64,000 nucleotides of DNA from Cricetomys ansorgei. Taxonomy: Eukaryota; Chordata; Mammalia; Rodentia; Nesomyidae. Positions 1 through 13,459 of the stretch are shown here, piece by piece. Every line of letters begins with the position of its first letter. Positions within the stretch are counted from its first letter, which is position 1. The position numbers were made by a program, and so were the translations under genes. The stretch is from positions 21,373,501 to 21,437,500 of the forward strand of contig JAMJFZ010004061.1 of NCBI GenBank assembly GCA_026225945.1, in the 5' to 3' direction. The notes beneath the pieces are model-generated. The model saw only the letters and a list, made by a program, of their open reading frames with translations, was not told the origin of the DNA and made no database searches.

Positions 1-598
1 GGATTCTCCTGGTGAGGCCTGAACCTGACTGATAAGGCAGTTGGGGTTGGCTTACCAGTTCCATCTCTATCTCTTCCCTGGGCCCGCAGCCAGGGCCGCC
101 TGCATAGCCAGGAAGGATGTGCACCTCGTCTTTTGTCTCCAGCTTATTTCTTCTGGCTGCCCTTCTTTGGGAGCCAGGGGAAAAATGAATGGGAGGAAGC
201 TGTCAGCTGTCCCGCTGGCCTCAGATGGACCCTTGGAGAGCTAAGGGAAACTGGGGACTTGGAAGAAACTGGGGAGTGTTATGGACTGTGAGGACCCCTT
301 TATCACCAGGCTGTTGACCTTTAGATAGCAATGGCCCAGGGAGTGAGCACTTACCATGAACTTCATGTTTTACATAGATTTGTTTAACTCTGTATATTTA
401 CCCAAATGGAGTCCTACTGGGCCCTTGATTTTATGACCTATTTTATTTCACTTGGAAATATAACATGGGCATTAACAAAACACTTAATGTTGTTTTGGGG
501 CTAAAACTATATAAATATTAAAGTTATAGAGTTTTAAAAAATGAGATCATCCTTAATATGTAATTTTGTACTTTAAAATTATTTGTTGTGCTGGCTAG

Positions 599-622
599 TT
601 TTTTTTTTTTTTTTTTTTTTTT
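599..622 (+). repeat. Poly-T tract
   Basis: An uninterrupted run of 24 T. Confidence 0.98.
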
Positions 623-688
623 GTCAACTTGTAAAATCTAGAGTCACCCAAGAAGAGGGAACCTTGATTGAGTGATTACTCCCATCTA

Positions 689-766
689 CCTCCTCCTCCT
701 CCTCCTCTCCTCCTTCTCCTCCTTCTCCTCCTCCTCCTCCTCCTCCTCTTTTTTTTTTTTTTCTTT
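689..766 (+). repeat. Polypyrimidine TCC/TTC tract
   Basis: Nearly pure C/T over 78 bases, TCC-dominated, ending in a T-run. It translates as poly-Ser and is not coding. Confidence 0.95.
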
Positions 767-1349
767 CAATCCAGGACCTCAGTCCATGGGTGTTCTTCCT
801 TTCTTAGTTAAACATTCCTGGAAAACTTCTAGGTTTGCCCACAGGTTTATCTTCTCGGTGATTCCAGCTCCTGCCAAGTTGACAATAAAGAATAATCATC
901 ATGATCCAGATTCAGCAATAATCAAGATGCTTCGGTTAATTTCATCTTCTCCTAGCAGTGGGCATTCAGATTGTGCACCTTTTCTTAAGATTTTATAAGC
1001 AGCGCTGGACTGAGTACACTTGTACTCTTTGGAAGGTGCTTCCGGCACCTTCCAGATAAGAACTGAGTCAATGAAACTTACAAGCAGCACATGTATTTAT
1101 GAAGGCAAATTGCCTTTGGCCCCTCCATACTCGTACATCCTTTTTCACACACTCCCATCCATGGGTATCTTTTGAAACCCAAGCTCTCCTACCTTTATTT
1201 TCAAATAGCTTCATTGATTCATATTGTATGTACTTTACCCATTCAAAGCAGCTAGTTTGATGCTTTTTAATTGGGCAACCACCACCATAATTTAACCATA
1301 GAGACATTTCCTTTATTCCAGGAAGAACCCATTTGGCAGTGTTACAGAT

Positions 1350-1705
1350 TGAATTGAGTTGTTATCTGCCCACATCCTTACACTGAAGCCTGAACCCACA
1401 GTTACTCAGAGTAATCTTATTTGGAAATTGAGTCACGGATGTATTGAGTTGAGAAATAAGGTGGGCTCCTCATGTAGGGTGGCTGGATTCCTTGTAGGAA
1501 GGGGAGTCAGGACACAAAAATGTCCCTGGGAAAATGCCTTGCAAGGAACTGAGTTCTGATGTCACAAGCCAAGACTTCAGAAGCCAGGCAATAGGCTGGG
1601 AATGGCTCCTTCCCTCCTGCCTGCAGCCATCAGAGGGAACATGGCCCTGCTAACACCAGACTGTGGTCATAAACTTCTGGTTTTTGAGACACTTAATTTG
1701 CGATG
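1350..1705 (+). mobile_element. ERVL-MaLR LTR-like relic (uncertain)
   Basis: attgaattgagttgttatct, actgaagcctgaacccacag, aatcttatttggaaattgag and a late ctgtggtcataaacttctgg resemble the order of blocks in old MaLR LTRs. It is a decayed non-coding relic with no viral genes. Confidence 0.4.
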
Positions 1706-1917
1706 CTTTGCTGAGGCAGTCCTTCCCCCCTTCTTCCTCTCTCATCAGTCTATAATCACGGACCTACTCTTTCTAGATTTGCCTATTCTGAGTGACTCAT
1801 AGGAGATTATTAGGCAATATGCCCTTCTCTTCCTCTCTTCTTCCCCTGATCCTCTTTCCTTCTCTCCCCCTTCCTTTTCCTTTGCCCCCTGTCCTTGCTC
1901 TGTCTATTCCCACCACA

Positions 1918-2043
1918 CAGTTTCTCATGCAACCCAGGCCTGACTCACTATGTAGCCAAAGCTAGCCATGAACTCCAGATCCTCCTCGCCTCCGCCTCCC
2001 AAGGGCTAGCTAGAACTAGAAGGGTATACCATCACATCTGGCC
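1918..2043 (-). mobile_element. Old B1-like SINE, antisense
   Basis: caggcctgactcactatgta, catgaactccagatcctcct and tcacatctggcc blocks in the inverse B1 order; diverged. Confidence 0.6.
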
Positions 2044-3249
2044 TCTGCGTTCTTTTCTTATTGGGTCTTTCACTTAGGTTAATGTTTCTGATGTTTATAC
2101 ATTGTGCAGTATGCTTTAGTATTTTTAAGATTGCTAATAGTATTCCATCCTATGGATATACCACCTTATAAATGACACATCTATCTACCAGTTGCTAGAT
2201 TTATCCTTTAAGCCTCAGCTAACTTTCTGCTCTAAGATGACCTTGATTTCAGGGTCTATTGATTGGTACCTCTGTATTCAGTCCTACTCTAGGTGCTGTG
2301 TAGGGATGAGAACTGATATTTTTGCCCTCTGAAGGAGAGAAAATAACAAAGCAGAGTTAAATACAGTGCTGAAGAAGCAGGAGGAGAGAGGGCATCTGTG
2401 ATGGGGTCCTAAGAAGCTTCCCCAAAAGGGTACTTGGAGAATGAGGGCTGTTTTGGATGACCTAGGGAGAAGGGATGAATGGGAGAATGAGAAAGGAATT
2501 TGGGCTGAGAAGATACTGTGTAAATATTTGGTCTGGATCAAGGAGATCTCAAATCTTAGTCATCTGTTAGGAATCTAGCATCCCTAAGTAGCCACGTTGT
2601 TTGAACTTATGAGAGTGGTGGGTTAAAGTTTGTTGAAGGGAAGGTTGGTTTCTCCTTCTGCATCTGGGCTTCCAGAGGATGCGAGTGATAGACAGCTCAG
2701 TATTTCATTCTTCTACTTTTGCCTTTGAGTTGGGTTCTTTTACATCAGGCAAAACATATGGCCGGGTAGGCAAGTGGGACTTCTAGAAAGATGCTTCAAG
2801 AATATTTGGCAACTAGGCTCTGCATTGTGTACCTTGAATGGGAAGCATTTTCTTCCGCCTAACTGCACCGAAGAGAAACATGAACTGTGGAGGTGCATGT
2901 GTAAACGGGGAGTACGTGGACTCTAAGGGGCTGAGAGATTTCTAAGATGGAGTCATGAAGATTGGGCAAATATGAACTGAAAGAGAGGGTGGATGGATGC
3001 AAGGACCAACTTGTGATTTTCAGCTTGAGTAATGCGTGGGATAATGGTATCAGTTCCCCGAGTTTGTCCTTAGCTTGTGGTGGGACCCTGAATAGGCCAC
3101 AACCTTATTCAGACCTTAGTTTTCTCGTTAGTTGAAGGTAAGGATCACTAGTCACCCCACCTCTGTGGGATGGTGGTGATACCTATTGAGGACATCACTG
3201 TAAAACCTCATCCTGTGTCTCCATCACAAACACCGCTCGTCCCCGTTTG

Positions 3250-3553
3250 TTTCTGCCTTATATGATGTGTGTGTATGGTGTCTGTATTCGTGGGAGGAAG
3301 GGTGGGGTTACAGGTGTCCATGCACACTCCAGAGGTTGATATAAGTTGGCTTTCTCCACTGCTCATTCTCTAGCCTTGCTTCTAAAGATAGGGTCTCACC
3401 AAGTTGGGAGCTCACCAGTTGTCTAGACTGTCTGGCCAGCAAGCCCCCAGGATCCCTCTGTCTTCCCCGCCCCCAGCAATGAATGCTGGGGATCTGTACG
3501 ACCCTCATGCTTGCACAGCAAACCCTTTACCCACCGTGCCATCTCCCCAGCCC
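3250..3553 (-). mobile_element. B3-like SINE, antisense
   Basis: It ends ccgtgccatctccccagccc, the inverse B2/B3 head, with catgcttgcacagcaaaccc before it. Diverged. Confidence 0.7.
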
Positions 3554-6500
3554 TTCTTCTTCTAAAATTCTAAGTGTTTTCATTTCTCAGGAGCAAGGGA
3601 GTGCTTCGCCACTGTCTGTCCAGCAGTAGAGATTTCACTTGGGGGGGGGGTCTCCCTGGGTGTTGTTGCAAACAATTATATCACCAAGTGGGTGGACTCT
3701 GGCTAGGCACTCCTCAGCTTCTTGAGGAAACCGGGTCTTTTTGGGTCTTTATGACATAAGGGCTTAAGGCTCTTTTCCAGTCTCTTCCATGGCTTCCATG
3801 TGCCCCCATGGATTCCTTCCCATCCCCCCAGGTGGTGTGTTTGTAGAAAACTGGCAGGGGCCTCATATTCTCCTCTTGCATCAGCCTCCCTTGAGAGAGG
3901 TCCAGATGGGCCAAGTAGTTATAATGGCTTCATTATATCAAGTGTTTTTTTTTTTTTTTTTTTTCCTCCCAAAACCTTCTTTTGGAGAAGGGAATTCTGG
4001 GAAAAAGGATTCCTTTGGAGGAAGACTGAATCATGGAGGAAAGGGTGATCTAAGCTTGGAAACTCTTTATTGCTTGACTTAACCAAATCCTAGCTTTAGC
4101 GCTTCCACATGAATGCAAAGGCCAGACTAGATTGTTAGGTGTGCGGGATAGAAATGTGACCGGGAAGAGTGGATCGAGGGACTCTCAGCTCCCAGTGTCT
4201 AGGCCAGCTTGGCCCTCAGCACACACACAAACTTGCCAGCACCCACACAATCACACGGAAGCACTCACACACAGGCACACATGCACGCATATGTGCACTC
4301 TTCCCTCATAATTTTATAGACAGCTTACTAGAGGAAACTGGAAATTGGTTATCGTACCAGTTCTAAGAAGGAAGGTGGGTTGCGGAATGGGGATTGGCCT
4401 TCTGGGGACTTGCTGGTTAAACCTGCCTTCATGTGGCTTGTTAGCTCTTCACCAGTTGCTAAGGTTCCTAACTCAACTGTTTTCAAGTACTCATGGATCA
4501 TGCCCTCTGATCCTTATCCTGGGAGAGGCAAGTCCCCACAGGGCGGGAAATAGTACCTGCCTTTGAGGGCCACATGTCAGCTCCCTAGCATAGGGCCTGG
4601 CACATGACTGGCCTTAGTCAATATTTGTGGGGTGAGTGGGGTTGTGGATATAGGATCTGGGGCTCAGAAGAGGTCCTGGAGTATGGCCAAGCACTTTGAG
4701 TAAGTGCGTGATGAAATCAGGACGTGAGGAGCACAGGCTTTCAACACCCTCTTACTCGGCCTCTAATACACAATAGGAATGCGGTTGAGTGAACCTCCTT
4801 CCTCTGCCCAACTCCTCAGCTACTACCAGTGTTTGCCATACTCTTGTGGATTGAGATGGCTGGCTTTGGCAAGAAATCACAACTGCCATGTGGTGTGGAT
4901 ATGTTGCTTTTACTCTTCTCCATATCCTTTATCTGTAAAAAGGAAAGATTTGAACAGAGAGGGTAAACCATAAAGGTTGTTTTGCCATGGTAGGTCCTTG
5001 ACTTGCATGCTAATTCTATCCCATGCAAAAGTTTGTGGAGAGGCTATGGATGACACACGCTTGGTTTGGACAGGATCAGGGGCGATAGAGCCTTTGAGAG
5101 CTGCTGCTGGGTGGGGCTTCTGATGTGCAAACAGGTGTCCTTTTCCCTGACATTCAGAGGTGAGACCTGCCAGTCCCTGCTTGTGAGCCAGTCATTTGGC
5201 TAAGAACAAGTGCCTTGTCCACTCACAGTGCCCCAGTCAGCAGTGTGGTGAGAGAGGAGCATTTCTCTAAATGCAAATGAGGCCACTGCCGTCTCTAGAC
5301 TGTGGCCCAGCTGCTAGACAGGTTAGGACAATAGTCTCCCGTGGCCCATGAGGGCCTTTCAGGTTTTGATGCTACTCACTTGTGTTCTGAGAAGCTAAGA
5401 AACGCTGAGGAGGTTTGGACGAGAGCCTGAGTGTTTAACCGGAGGCACCCACCTTTGAGTCGTGGTCTTCAGACACCTACTTTTTTTCTTTTTTCTCCGG
5501 GATTGGATACACCTGCCTTCAAAGGTCTGGTGATTCTCTAAGAGACTGCTTTCCTCCAGCTCCCCTGGAGCTCATTCTTAAAGCTTCTCTTCATAGTATG
5601 ACAGTCTAGATCCCCCACCTCTGTTAACACCCCTCCATGCCTACCCCACCCTCACCCCATTCTGGGTACTACTTCCAGGCTTCTGTGGTTTCAGCTAATC
5701 TGATGAACAGCTACTGTGACTATTTACCAAATATTGGTTACCACACAGGTTGCTATCAGGGAATACTTCTTGGTTTTTAAAATTTTGTATTTCTGAGAAA
5801 ATTTAATTTCCCTGAACTGTTCTTAACCAATTCCAGTCCAAAACCAAGCCCAAGAAAGGCTATGTAGGACGTTGAAAAAAAACAACCCACAAACTCTTAT
5901 CAGTGAGCCATTTCCTGGGCCCCTCGGGTTCCTTGCCAGCTAAGCTTGCCTGATCCTGAGGCGTAGGCCCTATTTGTACAGATGGGTATTCATCCTCATA
6001 CCCACAGACAAGAGAGAGACATGGGGAGGATTAAATAAAGACCTTGCTGGCTACAGGATAAACAGTGTTTATCCAGACATCCTTTGAGCATAACATAAAA
6101 GCATCACACTGGAACGGGAGCTATTTAGAGGGATGCGAGGTCTATGGAAACCAGAAGATACAATGGGAAGCTGCTGGTGAATGGGAGTATTGATTGCATG
6201 CCTTTTTTAGAGATGTCTTTAAAAGGAGGCTAAAGACAACATACCCATAGTTTTGGCAATTTGAGAGCTGGGTTGGTGAGCGGCACCATTTTGCTTTGGA
6301 AGTTGGTCCCCTAGCCAGCAGAGCGCTTGCTCAAGGGAGTCCTTGAGTGGGAGGAGGGCTCTGTTCTTTATTATAGGAGCAATCCTCAGCTTCCAGAGCC
6401 CTTCTGCTCCCCCACAAAGGAATGCCTGAGCCCGAGAGCCCCTGGACTTATCAGTGCCTTATTTGGCAGTGGGGCTGAGGCTTCTGCAAATTTGTTTCCA

Positions 6501-7431
6501 TTCCTTTAGAGTCAGAGGTGGACCGAGCAGAGCACTAGTTTGGAAAACCTGGTTCTGAAACAGCTCTAGCTGTCTTATCCTCCTTTGGAGAACCAAAATA
6601 AAAGAAAAGAATACACGGTGAACTTGTTATTTTGTTCAGAATGTGAACTAGCACAGAGCATCTCATTAGAATAACACTTTCTGCTTTCTAGCAATACTTC
6701 CAGTGCCAAGGAGTCCCAGGTGTCACCATTTCCATTTAATGGAAGCCCGGAGTGCCGTGGCTGTAGCTTGATGGTAGAGCACTGGTCCAATGTCTGTGAA
6801 GCTTTGACTCTCTCACCCCCAACACTGCAGTCGATACATCTGCTCCGGTCCCAAACATTAAAGATACTTAGTGTGCGGTGAAAAAGCCTTGCTGAGCTGC
6901 AGTTGTTAAATTAGAATCAAAACTGGTTAAACCCTAGGGACAGTGAAACACTAACCCGAAAGGTTATTGAGTGGAAATATTTACATGTGAACATGTAATT
7001 TTACAGGGTTGTATGAGAGCTACCCTAATCACTGTAAGTACTGTTCTTGTCAAAGCCGGGGACTCTTCGATGGAGTCTTCAGAAACTTACCTAGGCCTCC
7101 TAGAGTCTGAGTCTTGACAGTTACCCTCCTCCCCACACAGTCCTTGTGTGAGATTAAAAAGAACCATAGTCATTCTTGCCTTGTTTCATGTTTTGGAAGG
7201 ACAGTCTGGTGCAGCTGGCCCTCAATCCAAAGCATTCTGGGTATAGATGAGGTGTCTGTGCAATCAGTAGCCTTTGGGCCTCAGCTCTGAATACAGCTGG
7301 GCAGGTTTGTGGGCAGTGTCCTGTTGTAGTGTCAAAAGGAGGGCACCCTTGTTTCCGTACGGGCAGGCATATTGTTAGATTTTTTTTATATAGTCATTTA
7401 TTTATTTTTATTAGGGTTAGTTTTAGTTTTG

Positions 7432-7512
7432 GGTTTTTGAGACAGAGTTTCTCTATGTAGCCCTAGCTATTCTGGAACTTGCTCTGTAGGCCAGAGCTGG
7501 CCTTAAATCCAC
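7432..7512 (-). mobile_element. B1 SINE fragment, antisense
   Basis: ttttgagacagagtttctct, atgtagccctagctattctg and aggccagagctggcctt; only about half of a B1 remains. Confidence 0.78.
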
Positions 7513-8465
7513 ACATAAAACAATACTATTTCTAGTTTGTTTTTAGATTTTTGTGGGGAGGCTAATAGAAGGCTAGGAAGGGAACTCAAGAAGGTTAAAA
7601 AGTTAAAATGAACCCAACAACAGATAGTTCCCAGAGCCTGAAAAAAAGCATCACCTGGAAAAATGATTAAAGAAACCGATTTCTTACTAGTCCCTTAGAG
7701 AATATAATTCTCAGTGGGGTCGGAGGGGTTCTGGGGTTTCTTATTTTCTTTTTTACAGCCTTTCCTGGTGTTGTAGAGTGATTGGGCCACAGTGTCCATG
7801 ATCTTAAGAGTGTGAGGGGAAAACAGACAGCCACGTGACTAACTTGGTGAGGACCTCCCCCTCTCCCCCCACAACCAGGTCAAGTAATAAGGAAAAGGGA
7901 GTCTACAACTGGGAGAAGAGAATTTGTGGCTCCATGTGTACAGATACTTAGATACTCTCAGAAGGACTAGATACACCAGGGGGGGAGGGGACAGCAGTAA
8001 AAATAGCCTGGGAAGGAGCAGAGAAACATTTGTTCATGCTGAACACAGGGGGAAGAGGTTGTTTTTCAGGCTGGTTTTGAAACCCTTAGCACTGTTGTAG
8101 CTGTCTGCTTATCTGATGCTGGAGGAAGGTGGGCTGAGCACCAGGATGTGTGTAGCTCTATCTCAGCCTCTGCTCTTCCCTCCAGGGAGGGGATTTTAGC
8201 TAAGAGAACCATTTGAAACTTAGGCAGTAAACAGTTCTGCAAGGGTGATGGTGAGCTTTTGAAGGCCAAGAGCCATTGGAAGGCTCATCAGAGCTGTTTG
8301 CAAACTACCTGTGTTCTGGGTGGTGCCTACGCTAGCAAAAAAGATCTCAGGTTGCCATAGTCAATTCTGATCTAACCGGGAACCTGGGGGATGGTAGTGG
8401 GGAGGGTGCAGCTTAATTTCTTAGGCTGGCTTCAGATTCAGTGTGGGTTTTTTTTTTTCCTTTTT

Positions 8466-8684
8466 GTAGGATTTATTTTTCTTTACGTGTTTGAGTATTT
8501 GCCAGCATGTATTATATGTTCATAATTGGCATGCCTGGTGCCTGCAGAGGCCAGAACAGGCTATTTGATCTCCTGGAACCGGAGTTACAGACAGTTGTGA
8601 ACCACCACATGGGTGTTGGGAACCTAACCTGGGTCTTTTGCAAGAACATCAAGTGATTTGAAGCACTGAGCCATCTCTAGCCCC
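8466..8684 (-). mobile_element. B3/B2-type SINE, antisense
   Basis: It ends cactgagccatctctagcccc. The middle carries ggtgcctgcagaggccagaa and a gggtgttgggaacctaacct block typical of B3. Confidence 0.82.
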
Positions 8685-9856
8685 AAGATGGAGGTTCTGT
8701 TTAGGGACTTTGGGATCTGAGTGACTAGAGTTTTGCCACTATTGAGCAGCTGCAGTGCGAGCTGCTGTTAGCACCATAATGACCATGACAGGCAGAGACC
8801 CTTCTGTTACTCTCTGCCTGCCTATAGGCTCCTTAGTGCAGAATGGACAGGACTAGAGGGAGGCACGAGTCCAGCAGAAATGGTTTTTCTATCAGAGCCA
8901 GTGGGGGCAGGGGAGGGGTGGGAATCTCGGTCAGACTTCTCTTCCTGGATCTCTGTCACTCAGAGTCGTTTCCTGAAAACCCTAATGCACACCAGTGCTG
9001 AGAGACAGCTTCCTGCCACCATGCTGAGCCAACCCCCTATCAGAGATGAGAGAAAGATGTGGTTAGAGAAGGGGCAGCTGGCCACTCAGTGTCCATGTAT
9101 GTGGTCTCCTCTCTGGGAAGATGACAGCAGCTTTTGTCCTATCTGGGCACACGGGCATACTCAGCCTTCTCTTGGGGCTAGTGGAGAGCCTCTGAAAGCA
9201 ATGCTTTGCCCCATTAGTAAAATAGTACAGATGGTGATGAAACATGACCCCTTTGCTTCTAGAAGGAGGGACCTTCGTGGTCTGAATCCATAGCCCATGC
9301 AGGGAAAGGGTTATTTGGGTAGAACTGGCCCAGAAGTTCTTGCTTATCTACCGGCTTGCTCCTGCCTTGTGCTTAGCTTACGCTATGATTCTTCTCTGCA
9401 GACATTCATATCCAAGCGGTCATAGGTACCTTGACTGTGACACGCTATATAACCTGAGGGCCACTATCATCATCGACTTTTAATCTACAAGTTACAGGTG
9501 ATGCATTGGTTTCATGTTTTCATGGCAGAGAGCCCAAGCAACAAAGTGCTTAAAGAGTCTGGCTTACAGATGTGGGCTTGAAATCCAGCTCCAATAATGT
9601 TGTGGTCACCTACAGTTTCCTGGCTTCTTGTCTTCAGAATGGGAACGGTAGGAATAGCTAGCTCTCAGGTGTGCAGTGAAGGTTCAAAAACAGCAGAACC
9701 TAGCATTCAAGCTGGTGGTGGTACACTCGCTGCGTTTCTCAAGCTTGCATCAATCCAGGATGTGGTAGAGGCAGGAAGGCAGGGGACTTGGACAGTCATA
9801 CCTGTACACAGATGACTGAAGTTTCTCCAGTTTGTTAGAAACTTGTGGTTCAGGGC

Positions 9857-9985
9857 GTTGGTTCTAAGCTTGTTCTTGCGTGAGGATCACCTGGAGGGAG
9901 TTGTTAAAAGGCTAGCCTCCATCCTCAGTTTCTTTCTGATGCACGAGGTCTAGGGTGTGGCCCCATACTTTACATTTTATGTGTG
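9857..9985 (+). mobile_element. MER5-like hAT relic
   Basis: gaggatcacctggagggagt, tgttaaaaggctagcctcca and tgatgcacgaggtctagggt match the MER5A layout in sense orientation. Confidence 0.6.
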
Positions 9986-10383
9986 GCTTAAGCTTGGGGT
10001 GCCTGTTTGCGTGGTGGCCAAAGGTCAGGGGTTTTAGAGACAGGATCTGTCTGGAGCTGTTCCTGTTAGCCTGGCTGGTCTACAGGCTGCAGGGGTCCCA
10101 GCTGCCTCCCCAGCGCTGGGGTTGACAGACCTGTGCTGCTATACCTGGCTTTCTTTACTCAATTTCTGGGAATTAGTTCCTCACCCTTATGCCTGGAGCA
10201 CATTACCTCCTAAACCAGCATTCCAGCTCCTAACTTGCATTTTTAAGTAGACATTGCTTAGAAATGGTGGATAGATAATGAAGGGTGCAGGCTGTACCCT
10301 TCAGACTCAGGTTTTGTGGACACAATGAAGTCAGTGGGTGCTGGTTATAGAGAGGTCTTGTTGTGGCTGTTGTTTTTTTATTT

Positions 10384-10521
10384 TTCAAGACAGGGTTTCA
10401 TTGCTGTAGCTCTGGCTGTCATAGAATTCACTCTGTAGACCAGACTGGCCTCGAACTCACAGAGATCCACCTGCCTCTGCCTCCTGAGTGCTGGAATTAA
10501 AGGCCTGAGCCACCCCAGCTC
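10384..10521 (-). mobile_element. B1 SINE, antisense
   Basis: tcaagacagggtttcattgc, ccagactggcctcgaactca, ccacctgcctctgcctcctg and gagccaccccagctc blocks. Confidence 0.9.
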
Positions 10522-11339
10522 AGAGAGGTTATTTTTAATTCAGGGTGAGAACGTTTATGGAGGACACGTGGTCAGAACGGGAGTGGGTAGTTTCAGGAAC
10601 TCCTGATCTCTGGAAGTTTCTCTTGTTGAATGGCTACTTGGTAGGTTCTTATACTAAGTAGGTTCATTAAGTCACTCATTCAGGATTTTTATTGTTTATT
10701 TTATTTTGTTGTTTATTCAGGATAAATGTGTATTGCCTGCTTTGGGAGGTAGGAGGAACTTTTAAAGACAACTTCCTGCTTTGAGGGAGTCTGTAGTCTG
10801 GTGAAAAATCTATTTGATTTTCTTAGGTTCTTTAAACGCTGAGGCTCCAAGAGTCCCATGCTGATGAGGGAGGGCAAACCCCCCAAAGAAGAAGCCTCAG
10901 AAAGACTATTTTCTGAACATGCATGGCTGAGAGCCTATGAGTATGTAGATACTTCAAAGGCTCAGTTTGGATTACTCGCTTTGGCTCACCCCACCCCCTT
11001 TTAATGTCATTGGAATTTTGACCCTGTTAAGACACAGAAGAAGCTTAAAGAGTATTTACCTCAAGTGCATTTCCTGTTGGAAAATTCACATCTCTTCACT
11101 GGTACCCAGGATGCACCACTAAACTCTGAACTCCTAGCTAGCCAGCTGTCCATTATGCAGCCTGTGAATACGACCAGGAAATGGACTGCAGGAATGAGCT
11201 AATTGCTCTTCCTCTTCTCTCTTAAGTGATATATGGAGAGAATTAATAGCTGAGGAGAGTTAGAGAGAGACACAGGTAAAATCCATTCAGTTTTCTGGGT
11301 TCTTCCATTTAAGGCTTGTTGAAAGCAATGGGGAGGAGT

Positions 11340-11600
11340 CAGGGATGTGGCTCAATTGCTAAGAATACTTACTTACCTGTCCCTCATGAAGCCCAGGGAT
11401 CAATCCTTAACTCCCTATAAAACTGGACATATGAGCATGTTGTCGCATATCTGTACCTGTAATCCCAGCATTTAGGAGGTGAAGACAGGAGGATCAGAAG
11501 TTCAGGGTCCATCTTGGGTTACATAGTGATTTCATGGCCAGCCTGGGCTACATGAGGCCGTGTTTCCAAAAATTGGAATAAAATAAAAGCAGTGAAGATA
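11340..11600 (+). mobile_element. B4-like composite SINE, sense
   Basis: An ID-like part (gggatgtggctcaattgct, gaagcccagggatcaatcc) precedes a B1-like part (cctgtaatcccagcatttag, gccagcctgggctacatgag) and an A-rich end. Confidence 0.7.
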
Positions 11601-12623
11601 ATCATTAATTTCTACCCAGCTCCACTCTACCCTGCTTCCTTGTATTTATTATTACAGTGTTTGCTTCAGGAGGTATATTGTCCTCATTCATGGGAAGAGG
11701 AAACTCATTCATGAGAGAGGGGAAGTAACCAGCTAGTGGCTGTTGTAGAGACAGCAACAGTCAGAGCTGGAACCAAAGCTTCTGTCTTTCAGATTCCAGA
11801 CCGTGCTCAAGCCTCTGGTATGCTTGCTACTCATTAATTCTGCCCATAGTTAACTGTATCTCCTGTTCAGCAAACTTGCCAGTGCTGGAAGACGCAAGCA
11901 GACATCACTGAGGGGCCTCTGTCCTTGGAAGACTTACTGTTGGATTCCTTCAGACCCATGAACGACTCCTCTCTGAATCTCTGGGTGCTGAGGGGGAAAT
12001 GGGCTTGAAGACACATTCTGCAAGTTAGCAGCTGACCCAAAGTTTCCATGTGGCTGAGCCAGCTGGATTTTGTGTTTTTCTGGTTTTACACATCCCTCTT
12101 GGGTTTCTTTGCTTCTCATCAAGACTGTTACTTCTTGAAGCATCTGCCTTCTGACTGCATCCTAGGGTGGGAACAATCCAGCCTAGTCTTTGGAGCCATG
12201 TTCCTCCCTCTGGGAAGCGTAACCTCTTCTGAAACTTAGTGTCCTTCAGATTCTTTTGACTGGCCATTCTGGCCTCAGCCTGTGTTTTCTTCTAAAAAGC
12301 AGTTTTGAATTAGGGTTCCTGTTTTCAAAATAAATGTTTGATAAGTATGTTTTTTTTTTTTTAATTGCAGCAATGTGTAGCTTGCCTTGTGAACATCTGC
12401 TCTCCCCTGAGATAATCACCATCGACAGTGGACTCTTGCCTTGCCAGTTGTGTTCAATACATTCACTCAGGATGCATTAAAACGGATTTGAGGATACACA
12501 TATTTTTGAAATGCCCTGCGACTAATTCCTTTTTTAGAATTTCCACTTTTTTATACAAATATCCATTTCTGTCAGAATTGAGTTTCTGATGTTTTTTTTT
12601 TTTTCCCATTAGAAATCAGACAT

Positions 12624-12812
12624 TGGGGCTGGAGAGATGACTCAGTGGTTAAGAGCATTGGCTGCTCTTCCAGAGAACCCAGGTTCAATTCCCAGCACCC
12701 ACATGGCAGCTCAGAACTGTCTGTAACTCCAGTTCCAGGGGATCCAGTACTCTCACACAGACATATAATAGGCAAAACACAAATACACATAAAATAAAAA
12801 GAAATCTTTAAA
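12624..12812 (+). mobile_element. B2-type SINE, sense
   Basis: ggggctggagagatgactca head, tgctcttccagagaacccag, ttcccagcacccacatggca, then an A-rich AATAAAA-type tail. agaaatca occurs on both sides (12611 and 12875) but not flush with the element, so the target duplication is uncertain. Confidence 0.9.
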
Positions 12813-13301
12813 AAATTTTTAAAAACTAAAACCAATAAAACTTAAGGAAGGAAGGAAGGAAGAAAAGAAAGATCAGAAATCACTTTGCTGCCTGACCTTG
12901 ACTTTCAGGGGATCAGTTCTGTTAGTTGAAACATCTGTTTGGTTCTTTTATTTTTCATTTGACTTTTAGAAAAATTCTAGAATCCTTGTTCTGTATCTCC
13001 TAGCCTTTGGTGGGGATCCTTAACATCAGCTTCAAAGGGTCTGTGACAAGAGAGAAAACAATATCTACATTTAGAAAAGGAAAAGGGAAATTGATGGAAT
13101 GGTGACAGACAGGTCTCAGGGGATCTGACACACAGACAGGACAAGCAGTGGCACCAGTGGCTCAGTGAACGCTAAATAGTCCGGCCATCTGTTTAGACCT
13201 TGCCGTGTCACTCCATTGGCTTTGCCTCAAACGTGGGCCAGTGCCAGGTGGGACCCCTTGATTGACACCCCTACCAAAAATATTCATTAGAGGTTATTCT
13301 T

Positions 13302-13459
13302 AGTCAGGTGGGGGCTTTAGTTCCAGCACTGGGAGGGAGAGGCAAGTGTATCTATGTGAGTTCAAGTCCAGCCTAGTCTACAGAGTAAGTTCCAGGACAG
13401 CCAGGCTACACAGGGAAACCCTGTCTTGAAACAAAACAAAACAAACCAAACCAACAAAA
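13302..13459 (+). mobile_element. B1 SINE, sense
   Basis: tccagcactgggagggagag, cagcctagtctacagagtaa and gaaaccctgtcttgaaacaa, then an ACAAA tail. Confidence 0.85.

Larger units (their letters stand above)
585..905 (+). mobile_element. Rodent dispersed repeat split by pyrimidine tract (uncertain)
   Basis: tgtcaacttgtaaaatctag and agagtcacccaagaagaggg resemble one end of the same rodent repeat class as at 18289; gccaagttgacaataaagaa near 870-890 resembles the other. T and TCC tracts lie between. Confidence 0.4.

Noticed and set aside
672..998. Serine-rich frame with poly-Ser and poly-Phe
   Set aside because: Translation of the TCC/T pyrimidine tract.
8880..9293. 137-codon plus-strand open frame in the upstream intron
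   Set aside because: No recognisable domain, no plausible splice or promoter context, biased composition; a chance frame.
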